Of a DNA stretch of 45,523 nucleotides, positions 8,491-16,959 are shown in pieces; within the stretch, counting starts at the first letter, position 1, and each line of letters begins with the position of its first letter. The notes under the pieces were generated by a model that had not been told where the DNA came from, did not search any database, and was given only the letters and a program-made list of their open reading frames with translations. Source of the DNA: a virus; the IMG/VR virus record IMGVR_UViG_3300008266_000102, positions 1 to 45,523 of that record; one strand, written 5' to 3'. A program made the translations under genes and the position numbers.

Positions 8491-8910
8491 TTAATTATTG
8501 TTTATTGAATTTAAGTTGTTGTATGTTGCTTTGGGATAAAAATAAAAATTATAGTATCCCTCTTTGAAATCTGATTTTACAATATTATCGAGACTCTCCC
8601 AATTATTATTATTAATTTTCGTAAAATGCTTATCAATTAATTTTTTTAGTGGTTTTACCTTTTTTGGGTTCAGAACAGTAATTTTATAAAGATAACACAC
8701 GTTAAATTCAACATACCACCTTTTAATATAATCTTTTTCATTATGGATAAAAACTGTATTGGATTTAACATTATATTGAACAGTATAATCTATATCATTT
8801 TCTTTGAGAGTTTCTTTAAGCTCTTCTAAAGGGCAATAATTACAAATTTGTGCATTAGCCTCAAAATTAAGGCAAAACAGCGTAAATATAAGAAATTTAA
8901 CAATATCCAT
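8491..8910 (-). CDS. Exported protein with CNYC motif, 139 aa
   Basis: An N-terminal signal peptide (VKFLIFTLFCLNFEANA) precedes a Cys pair (ICNYC) and a mixed alpha/beta domain with many aromatic residues. The exported protein at 25056-25445 also has a CNLC pair, a similar length and a similar aromatic C-terminus, so the two may be distant relatives. Function unknown. It lies 10 nt upstream of the next exported protein gene. Confidence 0.65.
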   Translation of the reverse strand: MDIVKFLIFTLFCLNFEANAQICNYCPLEELKETLKENDIDYTVQYNVKSNTVFIHNEKDYIKRWYVEFNVCYLYKITVLNPKKVKPLKKLIDKHFTKINNNNWESLDNIVKSDFKEGYYNFYFYPKATYNNLNSINNN

Positions 8911-8964
8911 ATCGCTAATTTTCGAATTTAAACGAAATTAATTATAAAAAGTTACAATTTTAAA

Positions 8965-11076
8965 TTAAAAATCGATATCCAGTTGCAAAGTAAGCCATCT
9001 AATGTTACTTTTCAGTATGGGATAGGTAGGTTTTCCGGCTGCTACAACGTTGCCTAATTCGTCTAAAACCGCTATTTCTGTTATGTAGGTTGCAGTGTCG
9101 ATTTCTGGGTCAAAAGTTGGATTGTTTGAGCCATTCAGTTCAGAATCATCTAAATATGCTTGAATCCTTGTTTTATAAACGACTGCAGCAATTCCAGTTT
9201 TGATTGTTCCGTAAACAAAACATTCATCACCAAAATTTAAATAACTCTGATTTGCTGTCAATCCTGAATTTATTGTATATGTAGACCCTGTATTAAAATC
9301 TTCTTCAGAAATAACAAATTCATATGAATTAAAAACTTTTGGATCGATTGTGTTTAATCCATAATCTGATGCCCTATAAACTCCGTTCCCACCAACTGAG
9401 GAATCAGATACTCTTTTCCAATCTTGGTAAGGGACATTTCCAATATCATAATTTTTATAACTTAACTGTTTGTTTACCAAAAGTTGAACAGTGTTTGCAT
9501 TCCAACCAGTACCATTATATAAGATATTAAGTAATTCTGAGTCATCTCTCATATATGGAAATGAATTTGAATTTGGAAATCTAACTTTTAAATATTGTTT
9601 GTTTCCATTAGAATCTGTAAAGCCTGTTATTTTTTTTATATATCCACATGGAAGTGCAGGAGCATGTCCCATACTGACTGAGCTACTATATGTGCTATTT
9701 TCAGCTATATAAGTTACAAAATAATCATAACCATTTTCAACCAAACCATTCGCTGTATATCCAGACATTGTTGTTGCAGAATAACCATTAGCAGGATATA
9801 AACCTATTTGTGGAGTTCTACTTAAACTAACTTCAAAATCAGGCAAAGTGTAGTTCCTGTTAGATTTATAAGTAAGGGCAGTTAAAAGTTCTTGATCAGT
9901 GACCACAATCAATTGTAATTTGTGATATACTCTACCGACAGAAAATGAATTAATACTTCTTCCATCTCTTAATTCTCTATAAGTAGATTTTACAACTGGA
10001 TCATAATAAGTATCACCTGCGAAATCAGATAAATATAAACCCCAAGTTTCTCCTGACGAATTAAAAGATGTAAAACTTGAACTTAAAATATTGTTATAAT
10101 AAGCATTCAAATTATGATGCCACATGATCCCGGGCAAATTCATTTCAAATGTTTTCTCTACGAATTGTTCTCCGTAGGTATTTCCAGTCCATTTGTTTGT
10201 ATAGTGAATCACTCCAAAAATTGGTAAATTATCACTGAAGCCAAAATACTTTTTTGTACCATTGTATTCTATGGAACCATAAGTTGTATAGCCAGAAACT
10301 TTATTAGGAACACTAAGTTGAGTTCCCATAACAGTTTTTGTTCTGACTATATTCATATTCCAAACACCCGGATCAGATGTTTTACCAGAACCATAAAAAG
10401 ATTCAATCATGTTGTCTCTGAAAAATTGACAAGTTAAAGTGGGAAAAGCACCCGTTGCAAAATTGGGAATTGGTCTATCTACTAAATATACTGAACCTGC
10501 CGTAACTGCTGAAATTATTTTGTAAAAAGAAAGAACACAAGGATCATTTTGTGGCATTGTTGTGGGATTATAAGAACCTGATGAATAATCAGGAGAAACC
10601 CAAGGTATTGTAACAACATCATTGACAACAGGCGAATAGCCACCACCAGCAAACGTTATTTTGTTTGTTCCCCAGTTTGAAGAATTGGAACTATAAGCTA
10701 AAGTTTTTGTTCCTTTAACAAAATTTGAAATTGTAGTGCTAGAACTTGATCCAGTTATGGTTATTTTTTCAGTCCCGACATTAAAATTGGTAGTTGCATT
10801 GTAAATTAAACCATCACCTTGAGGTTGGAAAACAGTGCTTGTTGGAGGAATATTGCCAAAATTTTCACCCGGAACATCTGGATAGAATTCAGATAAATCC
10901 AATACTCTATTATTGAAAATATTGTAATTTCCATCCCTATCAATCGAATAATCGATTTCTCTATCACTCAAAATTATTTTGCTAAAGGTAATTTTACCTT
11001 GTGAAGCAGCCCTTCTACCATGATCGGTAAATTTAATATTGAAAAAAGTAAATGGTTCGGGTTGTATAAACGGCAT
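8965..11076 (-). CDS. Tail/baseplate structural protein (fibre-type)
   Basis: This 703-residue protein begins with a region (residues 10-45, FFNIKFTDHGRRAASQGKIT then FSKIILSDREIDY) that matches my memory of the conserved N-terminus of phage tail, baseplate or fibre proteins. The remainder is rich in Gly, Ser, Thr, Asn and Tyr, poor in helix formers, and typical of long beta-structured appendages. No pectate-lyase, peptidase or chaperone motif is visible. It may attach to the baseplate by its N-terminus and contact the host surface with the C-terminus. Both neighbours are orphans. Confidence 0.7.
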   Translation of the reverse strand: MPFIQPEPFTFFNIKFTDHGRRAASQGKITFSKIILSDREIDYSIDRDGNYNIFNNRVLDLSEFYPDVPGENFGNIPPTSTVFQPQGDGLIYNATTNFNVGTEKITITGSSSSTTISNFVKGTKTLAYSSNSSNWGTNKITFAGGGYSPVVNDVVTIPWVSPDYSSGSYNPTTMPQNDPCVLSFYKIISAVTAGSVYLVDRPIPNFATGAFPTLTCQFFRDNMIESFYGSGKTSDPGVWNMNIVRTKTVMGTQLSVPNKVSGYTTYGSIEYNGTKKYFGFSDNLPIFGVIHYTNKWTGNTYGEQFVEKTFEMNLPGIMWHHNLNAYYNNILSSSFTSFNSSGETWGLYLSDFAGDTYYDPVVKSTYRELRDGRSINSFSVGRVYHKLQLIVVTDQELLTALTYKSNRNYTLPDFEVSLSRTPQIGLYPANGYSATTMSGYTANGLVENGYDYFVTYIAENSTYSSSVSMGHAPALPCGYIKKITGFTDSNGNKQYLKVRFPNSNSFPYMRDDSELLNILYNGTGWNANTVQLLVNKQLSYKNYDIGNVPYQDWKRVSDSSVGGNGVYRASDYGLNTIDPKVFNSYEFVISEEDFNTGSTYTINSGLTANQSYLNFGDECFVYGTIKTGIAAVVYKTRIQAYLDDSELNGSNNPTFDPEIDTATYITEIAVLDELGNVVAAGKPTYPILKSNIRWLTLQLDIDF

Positions 11077-11135
11077 TATATTTATTTATTCTTCTAAATC
11101 ATAAATATATGACGTTTATTTTTTTTATGAATAAT

Positions 11136-11888
11136 TCAATCCCACCAAGCCTCAATTTTTTGGGTTAATATCAAAAATAGTATTTTTATTGCTTTTTGAT
11201 GTCTCATGGTGGACATCACAACGCAAATTGAACTTCTACTTTCTTCATTTTCTGCATAATCAGAAACATCGCAATTTCTGTATTTTTTTAAATAATTAAT
11301 CGCTTTATCTCTGTCTAATGGATATTTATTTATAAAATCTACTCTATTATCAGTGATGTACTCTGTTTCCATTCTGTAAAGTTTTTTACTTTCAGAATTT
11401 GAAATTATTTCATGATAATCAGATTCATTTTCTTCAGTGATTTCTACGAAATCGTGTTTGGAATCTTGGTATTCAAAATATTCTACCTCATAATGACTCT
11501 TTTGTATTCTCTCGATTAAATTTAAACAAACTGTCATCCAATGATTGTCCTGTGGAATATTTGTGTGTCTATTATTTCTAACTAGATAATTCCTCTGTTG
11601 TAGAATTTTTTGTTTTAAAATTTCAAAAATAAAATAATCATCATAATCTCTGTCTTTCCAAATTATTGGTATCCATACATATAATTTCTTAAAAAAACTG
11701 AAAAAGTTTATAAGCCAATTTTTTAAGTTAAAGTATGGATCAAAAAAATATTTCTCTAACCATTGGGGATATTCTTTTTCTTTATCTTTTAAATGATATA
11801 GCCATCTAATTGGATCATAATGTTTTTTATCCCATGCATTTTTTTCTGGCATTGGATATTTTTTAAATTCTTTTATCTCAGACCACAT
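11136..11888 (-). CDS. Conserved phage hypothetical, IWKDRDYDDYF family, 250 aa
   Basis: The middle of the protein (about residues 77-125) has IWKDRDYDDYFIFEILKQK followed by QRNYLVRNNRH and MTVCLNLIERI, a helical signature I recall from many large-phage orphans. The C-terminal part carries YLKKYRNCDVSD. There are no membrane segments, though residues 57-75 are aromatic and hydrophobic. Its stop lies 59 nt from the start of the tail protein gene. No function is known. Confidence 0.7.
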   Translation of the reverse strand: MWSEIKEFKKYPMPEKNAWDKKHYDPIRWLYHLKDKEKEYPQWLEKYFFDPYFNLKNWLINFFSFFKKLYVWIPIIWKDRDYDDYFIFEILKQKILQQRNYLVRNNRHTNIPQDNHWMTVCLNLIERIQKSHYEVEYFEYQDSKHDFVEITEENESDYHEIISNSESKKLYRMETEYITDNRVDFINKYPLDRDKAINYLKKYRNCDVSDYAENEESRSSICVVMSTMRHQKAIKILFLILTQKIEAWWD

Positions 11889-11890
11889 AA

Positions 11891-12253
11891 CTAAATTCCT
11901 TTATTACGTAATAATAATTTTTTTATTAATTCATCTTGCTCCTCTTGATCTATTTCGTCTTGGGATTTGACAAGATTATTTGCAATTTTGTTTTTATCAC
12001 TATTTTCTTTCATGAATACTGATATTTTTTGATCGGAAATAATATCCCTAAAGTCTTTGACTTTTAAAATGGGACCTTCATTCATCTCATCATATTCACT
12101 ACCATCAGTTGCAACAATTATATCGACATCAAGATTGATGTGATTTTTCAAATCAACAACAACTCTTTTTTTAATGTGATCTACTCTAGAAATGATTACT
12201 TCACCATCTTTTTTTTTCAAAAAGAAGAAATCATCAGGTTCTAATTTTGACAT
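11891..12253 (-). CDS. Hypothetical acidic protein, 120 aa
   Basis: The N-terminal two thirds look like a small beta barrel (FFFLKKKDGEVIISRVDHIK). The C-terminus is a Glu/Gln-rich helix ending KKLLLRNKGI. Unrecognised. It is the first gene after the structured RNA candidate and starts 2 nt after, or overlaps, the upstream signals of the 11136-11888 gene. Confidence 0.58.
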   Translation of the reverse strand: MSKLEPDDFFFLKKKDGEVIISRVDHIKKRVVVDLKNHINLDVDIIVATDGSEYDEMNEGPILKVKDFRDIISDQKISVFMKENSDKNKIANNLVKSQDEIDQEEQDELIKKLLLRNKGI

Positions 12254-12270
12254 ATTCTTATTTTTTATTT

Positions 12271-12506
12271 TAAATAAACCGAACTCACAGCACTAATCTT
12301 AAGTTCAGAAGGTCATCTAGATATTCCACATTAGTATATTACAATTGGTAGAAATTTTACGACATTGTAGTTTCGTGTTTTATGCTCGGACTTATACACG
12401 TTATCAACCATTAAAGAAGCAGGTCTATCGTAAACTCTTACTCAAAGGATGGACTTCTCCGGAGCCTAATCCCCAGTGGGTTTAACCATGAGCCGGTTTT
12501 GAATAC
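12271..12506 (-). ncRNA. Candidate structured RNA, ~236 nt, unknown class
   Basis: This gene-free stretch is richer in G and C than its surroundings and follows the TonB receptor stop by about 25 nt. On the minus strand AAACCG-G-CTC near the 5' end pairs with GAG-TT-CGGTTT near the 3' end. AGAAG-TC-CATC pairs with GATG-AC-CTTCT nested inside. CGTGT/ACACG forms a hairpin with a 17-nt loop, GTAA/TTAC a small hairpin and TACAAT/ATTGTA another. The nested architecture suggests a folded RNA. Some pieces recall RNase P (AGAAGTCC, GTAAGAG, TAGATGA in order), but the universal P4 bulge and ACAGAA box are missing, so the class is left open. Confidence 0.5.
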
Positions 12507-12530
12507 AAAAATAACTTAAATAATTTAAAA

Positions 12531-14978
12531 TCAAAATTTATACCTTAAGTTAACTGAAAAATCTTGACCCAACCTATAGTAGTTTGAAACAACATAACCA
12601 GAATCAGAATTTTGAATAAATTCATATTTTGCATTTAATAAATTATTGATTCTCAATGAAATAGAGTACTTATTTTTTTCAATATTATAGATTAAATTTA
12701 AAAAGTTTTGTGGTATTTGATAAATATCACCGAGTCCAAAAACACCTACTGCGTTAAGTTTTTTACCTATGAAATTATAAGTTATTCCAATGTTGTTGTT
12801 TTCATTAATTGAATAAAATAAATCAGCATTAGATAGTATTGGCGAAGATCCTTGCAATGGTCTTTTTAAATTACTTACAACAACTGTAGAATTACCTTCA
12901 TTAGAAATAATTATTTGAGACCATAAGACGGATAAATTATAGTCTATTATAAACTTATTAATTCTCTTTTTTATTTCAATTTCTCCACCAAAAACATTTG
13001 ATCTTTCACTATTTTGAAAAGTTTCCAATCTACCACTTGCGGTAGCGATATTAACTCTTTCTATTGGATTATCTATTGTTTTACTAAATAAAGCTATTGA
13101 ATAAATTTGGTTATTAGATGGATAAAACTCATAACCTAAATCAAAATTAATGACTTTAGAAACTGTAAGATTTGGATTGCCTTGAATTTTAGAACCTGCA
13201 AAAACTTCAGTATATATAAAAGGAACAGTTTCTCTAAATCTTGGTCTTATATTAGTGATTGAAGCGACAAACTTTAATTGTTTTTTGTCATTTATTCTAT
13301 ATTTTATTGATAAGAATGGAAGTAAATCTAAATTATCTATTTTATTATTTTTCAAAAATACTGGTGAAAGTTGATCTCTGTAATTTACTACTTGTTCTAC
13401 ATCTTCAACTCTTAATCCATAACTTAAATCAGTTTTATTACTGTTAAAATTAGATTTAATAAAAAAACCATTAATATTTGTGTATCCTTCTGTTTTTGAA
13501 GCTGGATTATTAACCCATAATTCTGTAGTTTGATCACTATTAAGATATTGATTTGGATTGGAAGGATCAATGTATCCATAAATTGAATTTATTTTTCCTA
13601 AATCATAATATTTTTGTTTATAATCAAATAAATTTCTAGAACTTAAATAACTGTATCCAAAATAGTGATCTAATTTTTTTCCTTTATGAGAAATTGTAAA
13701 ATTAAAATTTATCGTGTTTTCTCTGTTTGTGTTCCAGAAAATGTGATTGTCGAGTTTATCTATGTTATTAAATGAATATTGACCATCATATAGGTAAACA
13801 AACTGTTCTCTTGCACTTTCTCCACTTTCCACTAAAGAAAATCCTCCTATACCATCTATTGTCCAATTTCCTAATCTATAATTTGCATTTATTTGATCGG
13901 TAAATAAAGAATGTGAAAATGGTGTGTTTCTGGTTGTAAAAATATCTTTACTATAATCAAAATGAGTTCCAAATGTTTCTCTGTAAAGTGTGTTTTTTTG
14001 ATTTATATATAATGAGGTATTTTTTATACTAAAATTTTTTGATTCATGGTGTAAAACAAAAATACCAGAGGGAGTAAATTGGTTTATCCTGTCTTTAAAT
14101 TTATAGTCGAGAACATAATTTCCTTGTTTATTTATTAATCTTAGTATTCCATCTAAATTTTGATTATCATTTATTAAGTTTAAATTGAGATAGTAGCTTA
14201 ATTTTTTGTTTTCTTTTCCTATCTGAAAATTAAAATTGTAATTAGGGGTGGGTGTCAATGAGTTTAAAGAACCCCTTAAAGAAACACTTTTTATTGTTTT
14301 TATTTCACTAGTTAAAATATCAATTTGAGCACCACAAACATTTCCCCATTGATCTGAAGAATATGTTTTCCTAATCTTCATATTATCCATAATTCCAACA
14401 GGTAAAATATTTAAATCAATATTCTTTTTATCTGCATTGTTGGATGGAATTGGAATTCCATTAAGGGTTACTTGATTATATCTATCGTCAAGACCCCTAA
14501 TATTTAATTTAGAATTTGTAAATGATATGCCCGACACCTTTTTTAACCCATCTTCTGCATTTGAAATCCCTTTTCTGGTCATTTCTGAAGATCCTATTGA
14601 AGACTCAATGCCATTAGCATTTTTTTTATCCATTAAAAGTATAGTTTCTGAAGAATTATTCTTTTTAGCTGATATCTCAACTTCATTCATAGAAACAGAT
14701 TTCGATTTTAATATAATATTAAATTGATTGTTGTTTGCATTTATTTTCTGTTCTTCAAACCCAAGACAATAAAAAACAATCAAAGATTCATTTGATTTTA
14801 TTTTCAAATAAAAATTACCATCGAAATCTGTTTGAGTTCCGTTTTGAGTATTTTCTTCAATTATAGAAACAAAAGGTAGTGGTTGATTTGATTCATCCAC
14901 TACCTTTCCTTTTATTTCTTGACTAAATGCTTGAGTAAAACTTACAAATAAGTAAATTAATATGATTATTGCTCTCAT
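12531..14978 (-). CDS. TonB-dependent outer-membrane receptor
   Basis: The start is placed at MRAIIILIYLFVSFTQAFSQ, a good signal peptide, one base after the lipoprotein stop. The longer frame to 14996 adds six charged residues. The mature protein opens with a CarboxypepD-regulatory-like domain (about residues 21-100, with KGKVVDESNQPLPFVSI). A plug domain follows (about 120-220, with NIRGLDDRYNQVTLNGIPI), then a long beta barrel ending in a strand with terminal Phe (NLRYKF). The total of 815 residues is usual for Bacteroidetes receptors, which import large substrates with TonB/ExbBD energy. It is paired with the upstream surface lipoprotein. A complete receptor is very unusual in a phage. 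The substrate is unknown. Confidence 0.92.
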   Translation of the reverse strand: MRAIIILIYLFVSFTQAFSQEIKGKVVDESNQPLPFVSIIEENTQNGTQTDFDGNFYLKIKSNESLIVFYCLGFEEQKINANNNQFNIILKSKSVSMNEVEISAKKNNSSETILLMDKKNANGIESSIGSSEMTRKGISNAEDGLKKVSGISFTNSKLNIRGLDDRYNQVTLNGIPIPSNNADKKNIDLNILPVGIMDNMKIRKTYSSDQWGNVCGAQIDILTSEIKTIKSVSLRGSLNSLTPTPNYNFNFQIGKENKKLSYYLNLNLINDNQNLDGILRLINKQGNYVLDYKFKDRINQFTPSGIFVLHHESKNFSIKNTSLYINQKNTLYRETFGTHFDYSKDIFTTRNTPFSHSLFTDQINANYRLGNWTIDGIGGFSLVESGESAREQFVYLYDGQYSFNNIDKLDNHIFWNTNRENTINFNFTISHKGKKLDHYFGYSYLSSRNLFDYKQKYYDLGKINSIYGYIDPSNPNQYLNSDQTTELWVNNPASKTEGYTNINGFFIKSNFNSNKTDLSYGLRVEDVEQVVNYRDQLSPVFLKNNKIDNLDLLPFLSIKYRINDKKQLKFVASITNIRPRFRETVPFIYTEVFAGSKIQGNPNLTVSKVINFDLGYEFYPSNNQIYSIALFSKTIDNPIERVNIATASGRLETFQNSERSNVFGGEIEIKKRINKFIIDYNLSVLWSQIIISNEGNSTVVVSNLKRPLQGSSPILSNADLFYSINENNNIGITYNFIGKKLNAVGVFGLGDIYQIPQNFLNLIYNIEKNKYSISLRINNLLNAKYEFIQNSDSGYVVSNYYRLGQDFSVNLRYKF

Positions 14979-14979
14979 T

Positions 14980-16131
14980 CTATTTCGTCCAACCATTCAT
15001 CCAAGCATTACCTGATCCAACATTTGAATCTTGAATGAACCAAGAATCGTTTAAAGTGGCTGTTAAACCAGCAAAAGAATTACAATCTTTAAAATCAGTA
15101 CCATTTCCTGATATGATAGAATTTGCAACAAATAATTCACCAGTTGTAATGTGATTAAGGGTTGTTTGCTCGCTAACTCTTACTCCATATTTAGCAAAAC
15201 CAGTAACATTTGCATAAAATATTTTACCCTTTGTTCCTTCTCTTAGTCTAATTCCTTCATTTAATCCATCTCCATCATTAACACCATTTAATGTTATATT
15301 TGATAATGTTGGTTCTGAATAAGGAGAAGCTGTATTATCATCTCCATTATTATCCGCTTCAATACCTCTATCACCACCATCTATACCTTGTTGCACAAAC
15401 CAATATTGACCTTTTCCTCTCCATCCATGAGTCCAATCAAAAGAATCATCTTGATTCTCCGTTGAAACTGCATATCTTATATTTAATGTTCCTCCAAACA
15501 ATTCGATTCCATCATCAGAACCCCTATATGCCTGTATGTATTCAACAATTGTACTTGATCCAACCCCATTAAAAGAAAATCCATTTAATTCATTATCTGT
15601 TCCAAGTATTTTACCAGCATATTCGACTCTTATATATTTTAAAATTCCGGAATTGTCTTGATCGTTACTTCCTCCATAAACACCTGTACCCCCTTCGCCT
15701 TCTGCAGTTAGACCAGTGTTTATGTCAGCATATCCATTGACAATTATTCCTCCCCAATCACCATAGGTAGGATTGCTTTTTAATGGTGTGAAAATTATAG
15801 GATTAGTACTAGAACCTTCTGCGAAAATTTTTGCACCTTGTTTTATTGATAAAAAGGTTGTTACAGATGGATCAGCGTATATTGTTTGTCCACCATTTAT
15901 ATAAAGTGAATAACCCTCTTCAATAAATACACCACCAGAAAGAAGCCATTTTTTAGACGAATCCAAAGTAAAATTTTCATTTATGACACCCTCTATTTTT
16001 TGAAATAAATCTCCATTTATATTTACTTCTGTAACTATAAATGATTTATTTTCTGGAATTTGATTATCGTCTTTTTTGCAAGACGTAACAAGTACAGCGA
16101 ATGCTGTAATAATAAATAATAGTTTTTTCAT
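14980..16131 (-). CDS. Surface lipoprotein with right-handed beta-helix, receptor partner
   Basis: The signal peptide ends in a lipobox with Cys18, followed by KKDD, an acidic start resembling the lipoprotein export signal that sends Bacteroidetes lipoproteins to the cell surface. The remaining 360 residues show repeated Gly/Asn/Asp turns and short strands (IYADPSVTTFLSIKQGAKI, then GDWGGIIVNG, FDWTHGWRGK) of the parallel beta-helix family that commonly accompanies TonB-dependent receptors in flavobacteria. It is first in the operon; its TAG is followed by one base and the receptor ATG. It probably sits over or near the receptor and helps to capture substrate. A host origin is likely. Confidence 0.88.
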   Translation of the reverse strand: MKKLLFIITAFAVLVTSCKKDDNQIPENKSFIVTEVNINGDLFQKIEGVINENFTLDSSKKWLLSGGVFIEEGYSLYINGGQTIYADPSVTTFLSIKQGAKIFAEGSSTNPIIFTPLKSNPTYGDWGGIIVNGYADINTGLTAEGEGGTGVYGGSNDQDNSGILKYIRVEYAGKILGTDNELNGFSFNGVGSSTIVEYIQAYRGSDDGIELFGGTLNIRYAVSTENQDDSFDWTHGWRGKGQYWFVQQGIDGGDRGIEADNNGDDNTASPYSEPTLSNITLNGVNDGDGLNEGIRLREGTKGKIFYANVTGFAKYGVRVSEQTTLNHITTGELFVANSIISGNGTDFKDCNSFAGLTATLNDSWFIQDSNVGSGNAWMNGWTK

Positions 16132-16250
16132 CTTATTGTTTTTGCCAATAATTAGAAGTCAAAAAAGACAAAAACAAAAATTAACTATTTGTTACTAAAA
16201 AGTTAACAAAAACATAATAACTTAAATTTAAAGCTATTTTAAATAAAAAT

Positions 16251-16394
16251 GGGATCGGGACGGGATTCGAACCCGCATACCAACACTTGTTATGATACTG
16301 GAATTTTCATCTTCCGTTGGGGGGGAATCCCGATACAAGTATAAGGGACCCCATTGCCGACGATGAGAGCCTACCAATTCAGCCACACCGATCC
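16251..16394 (-). tRNA. 144-nt tRNA-like gene with a large internal insertion
   Basis: The ends are those of a tRNA: minus-strand GGATCGG pairs with CCGATCC, a D-arm-like GGCTGAATTGGTAGGCT follows, and a T arm GCGGG-TTCGAAT-CCCG closes the 3' side. The length is about 60 nt too great, and no ordinary anticodon arm can be placed; CTCAT/ATGGG closes an 8-nt loop. The extra part forms GGGG-TCCC-ATAC / GTAT-GGGA-CCCC and CCAAC/GTTGG helices, plus a GGAA/TTCC hairpin with a GATGAAAA loop. It could be an interrupted tRNA, a tRNA-mimic or a degenerate Leu/Ser-type gene. It lies upstream of the receptor operon. Confidence 0.5.
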
Positions 16395-16427
16395 TTAATA
16401 ATAAATATATAATATTTTAACGAAATA

Positions 16428-16697
16428 TCAACCAACAAAATCAGTACGATAAACAATAAATCTTTCTATGTATTTATTGCCATCATCAGTTGTTATCTCA
16501 TAATTATATGAGCCCAAAAGTTCTTCTGATTGTTCTAGTGTATTTGGTTGAAAACCTATGAATTCGACTAATTCATCTTCTTCGTACAAACCAGTCAAAT
16601 CGTCTAACATACTTTTTAGTGTTTCTAGATCAGTTGAAGATGCCACTGGTTTATGTTCCAATTCACTAACTGCTATATTTATTGAGCTGTAAATCAT
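16428..16697 (-). CDS. Hypothetical acidic protein, 89 aa
   Basis: A Glu/Asp/Leu-rich orphan (MIYSSINIAVSELEHKP, ending ERFIVYRTDFVG). No motif or signal. It lies 4 nt after a small membrane protein gene, so it is probably the distal gene of the SPFH lipoprotein operon. Confidence 0.6.
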   Translation of the reverse strand: MIYSSINIAVSELEHKPVASSTDLETLKSMLDDLTGLYEEDELVEFIGFQPNTLEQSEELLGSYNYEITTDDGNKYIERFIVYRTDFVG

Positions 16698-16701
16698 TTT
16701 T

Positions 16702-16953
16702 TTAATTTGACAATTCTTTTATATGATTTAGATAATTTTCTTTTATGAATTTTCCAAGATAACAAATTGCCACGTATGCAACTGGTCCAATAATAAGCCA
16801 GATCCCAAATACTTTCCATAGCCAAATCCCAAGACCAATTGCAGCAATGATCATTGAACCAACAAATATGTTGTTGAGATTCGTGATTGTTGATTTGAAT
16901 TCTTCTTTGTTGAGGTTGTATTTCATGTTTTGTTTTTTTTCTGGATTTATCAT
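16702..16953 (-). CDS. Small membrane protein, two TM segments
   Basis: The 83-residue product has two hydrophobic helices (about residues 30-47 and 50-66; GSMIIAAIGLGIWLWKVFGI and WLIIGPVAYVAICYLG) flanked by Lys/Glu-rich tails. A later Met at residue 10 (MKYNLNKEEF) may be the true start. It lies 6 nt downstream of the SPFH-like lipoprotein, suggesting joint action in the envelope. Confidence 0.68.
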   Translation of the reverse strand: MINPEKKQNMKYNLNKEEFKSTITNLNNIFVGSMIIAAIGLGIWLWKVFGIWLIIGPVAYVAICYLGKFIKENYLNHIKELSN

Positions 16954-16959
16954 TTTTTT

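Noticed and set aside
12271-12506. Assignment of the structured RNA as RNase P RNA
   Set aside because: Several short motifs resemble RNase P in the right order, but the ACAGAA box and the bulged U of helix P4 are missing, P1-P3 would be absent, and the P4-like strands would form the terminal helix. A covariance-model search is needed before naming it.
12271-12506. Cobalamin riboswitch for the TonB receptor
   Set aside because: CCACTGG and GACCTGC pieces occur, but the element lies downstream, not upstream, of the receptor, and the full box order and pairing are not met.
13259-13447. Plus-strand frames inside the TonB receptor and lipoprotein genes
   Set aside because: They overlap long minus-strand genes with clear domain structure and lack family features.
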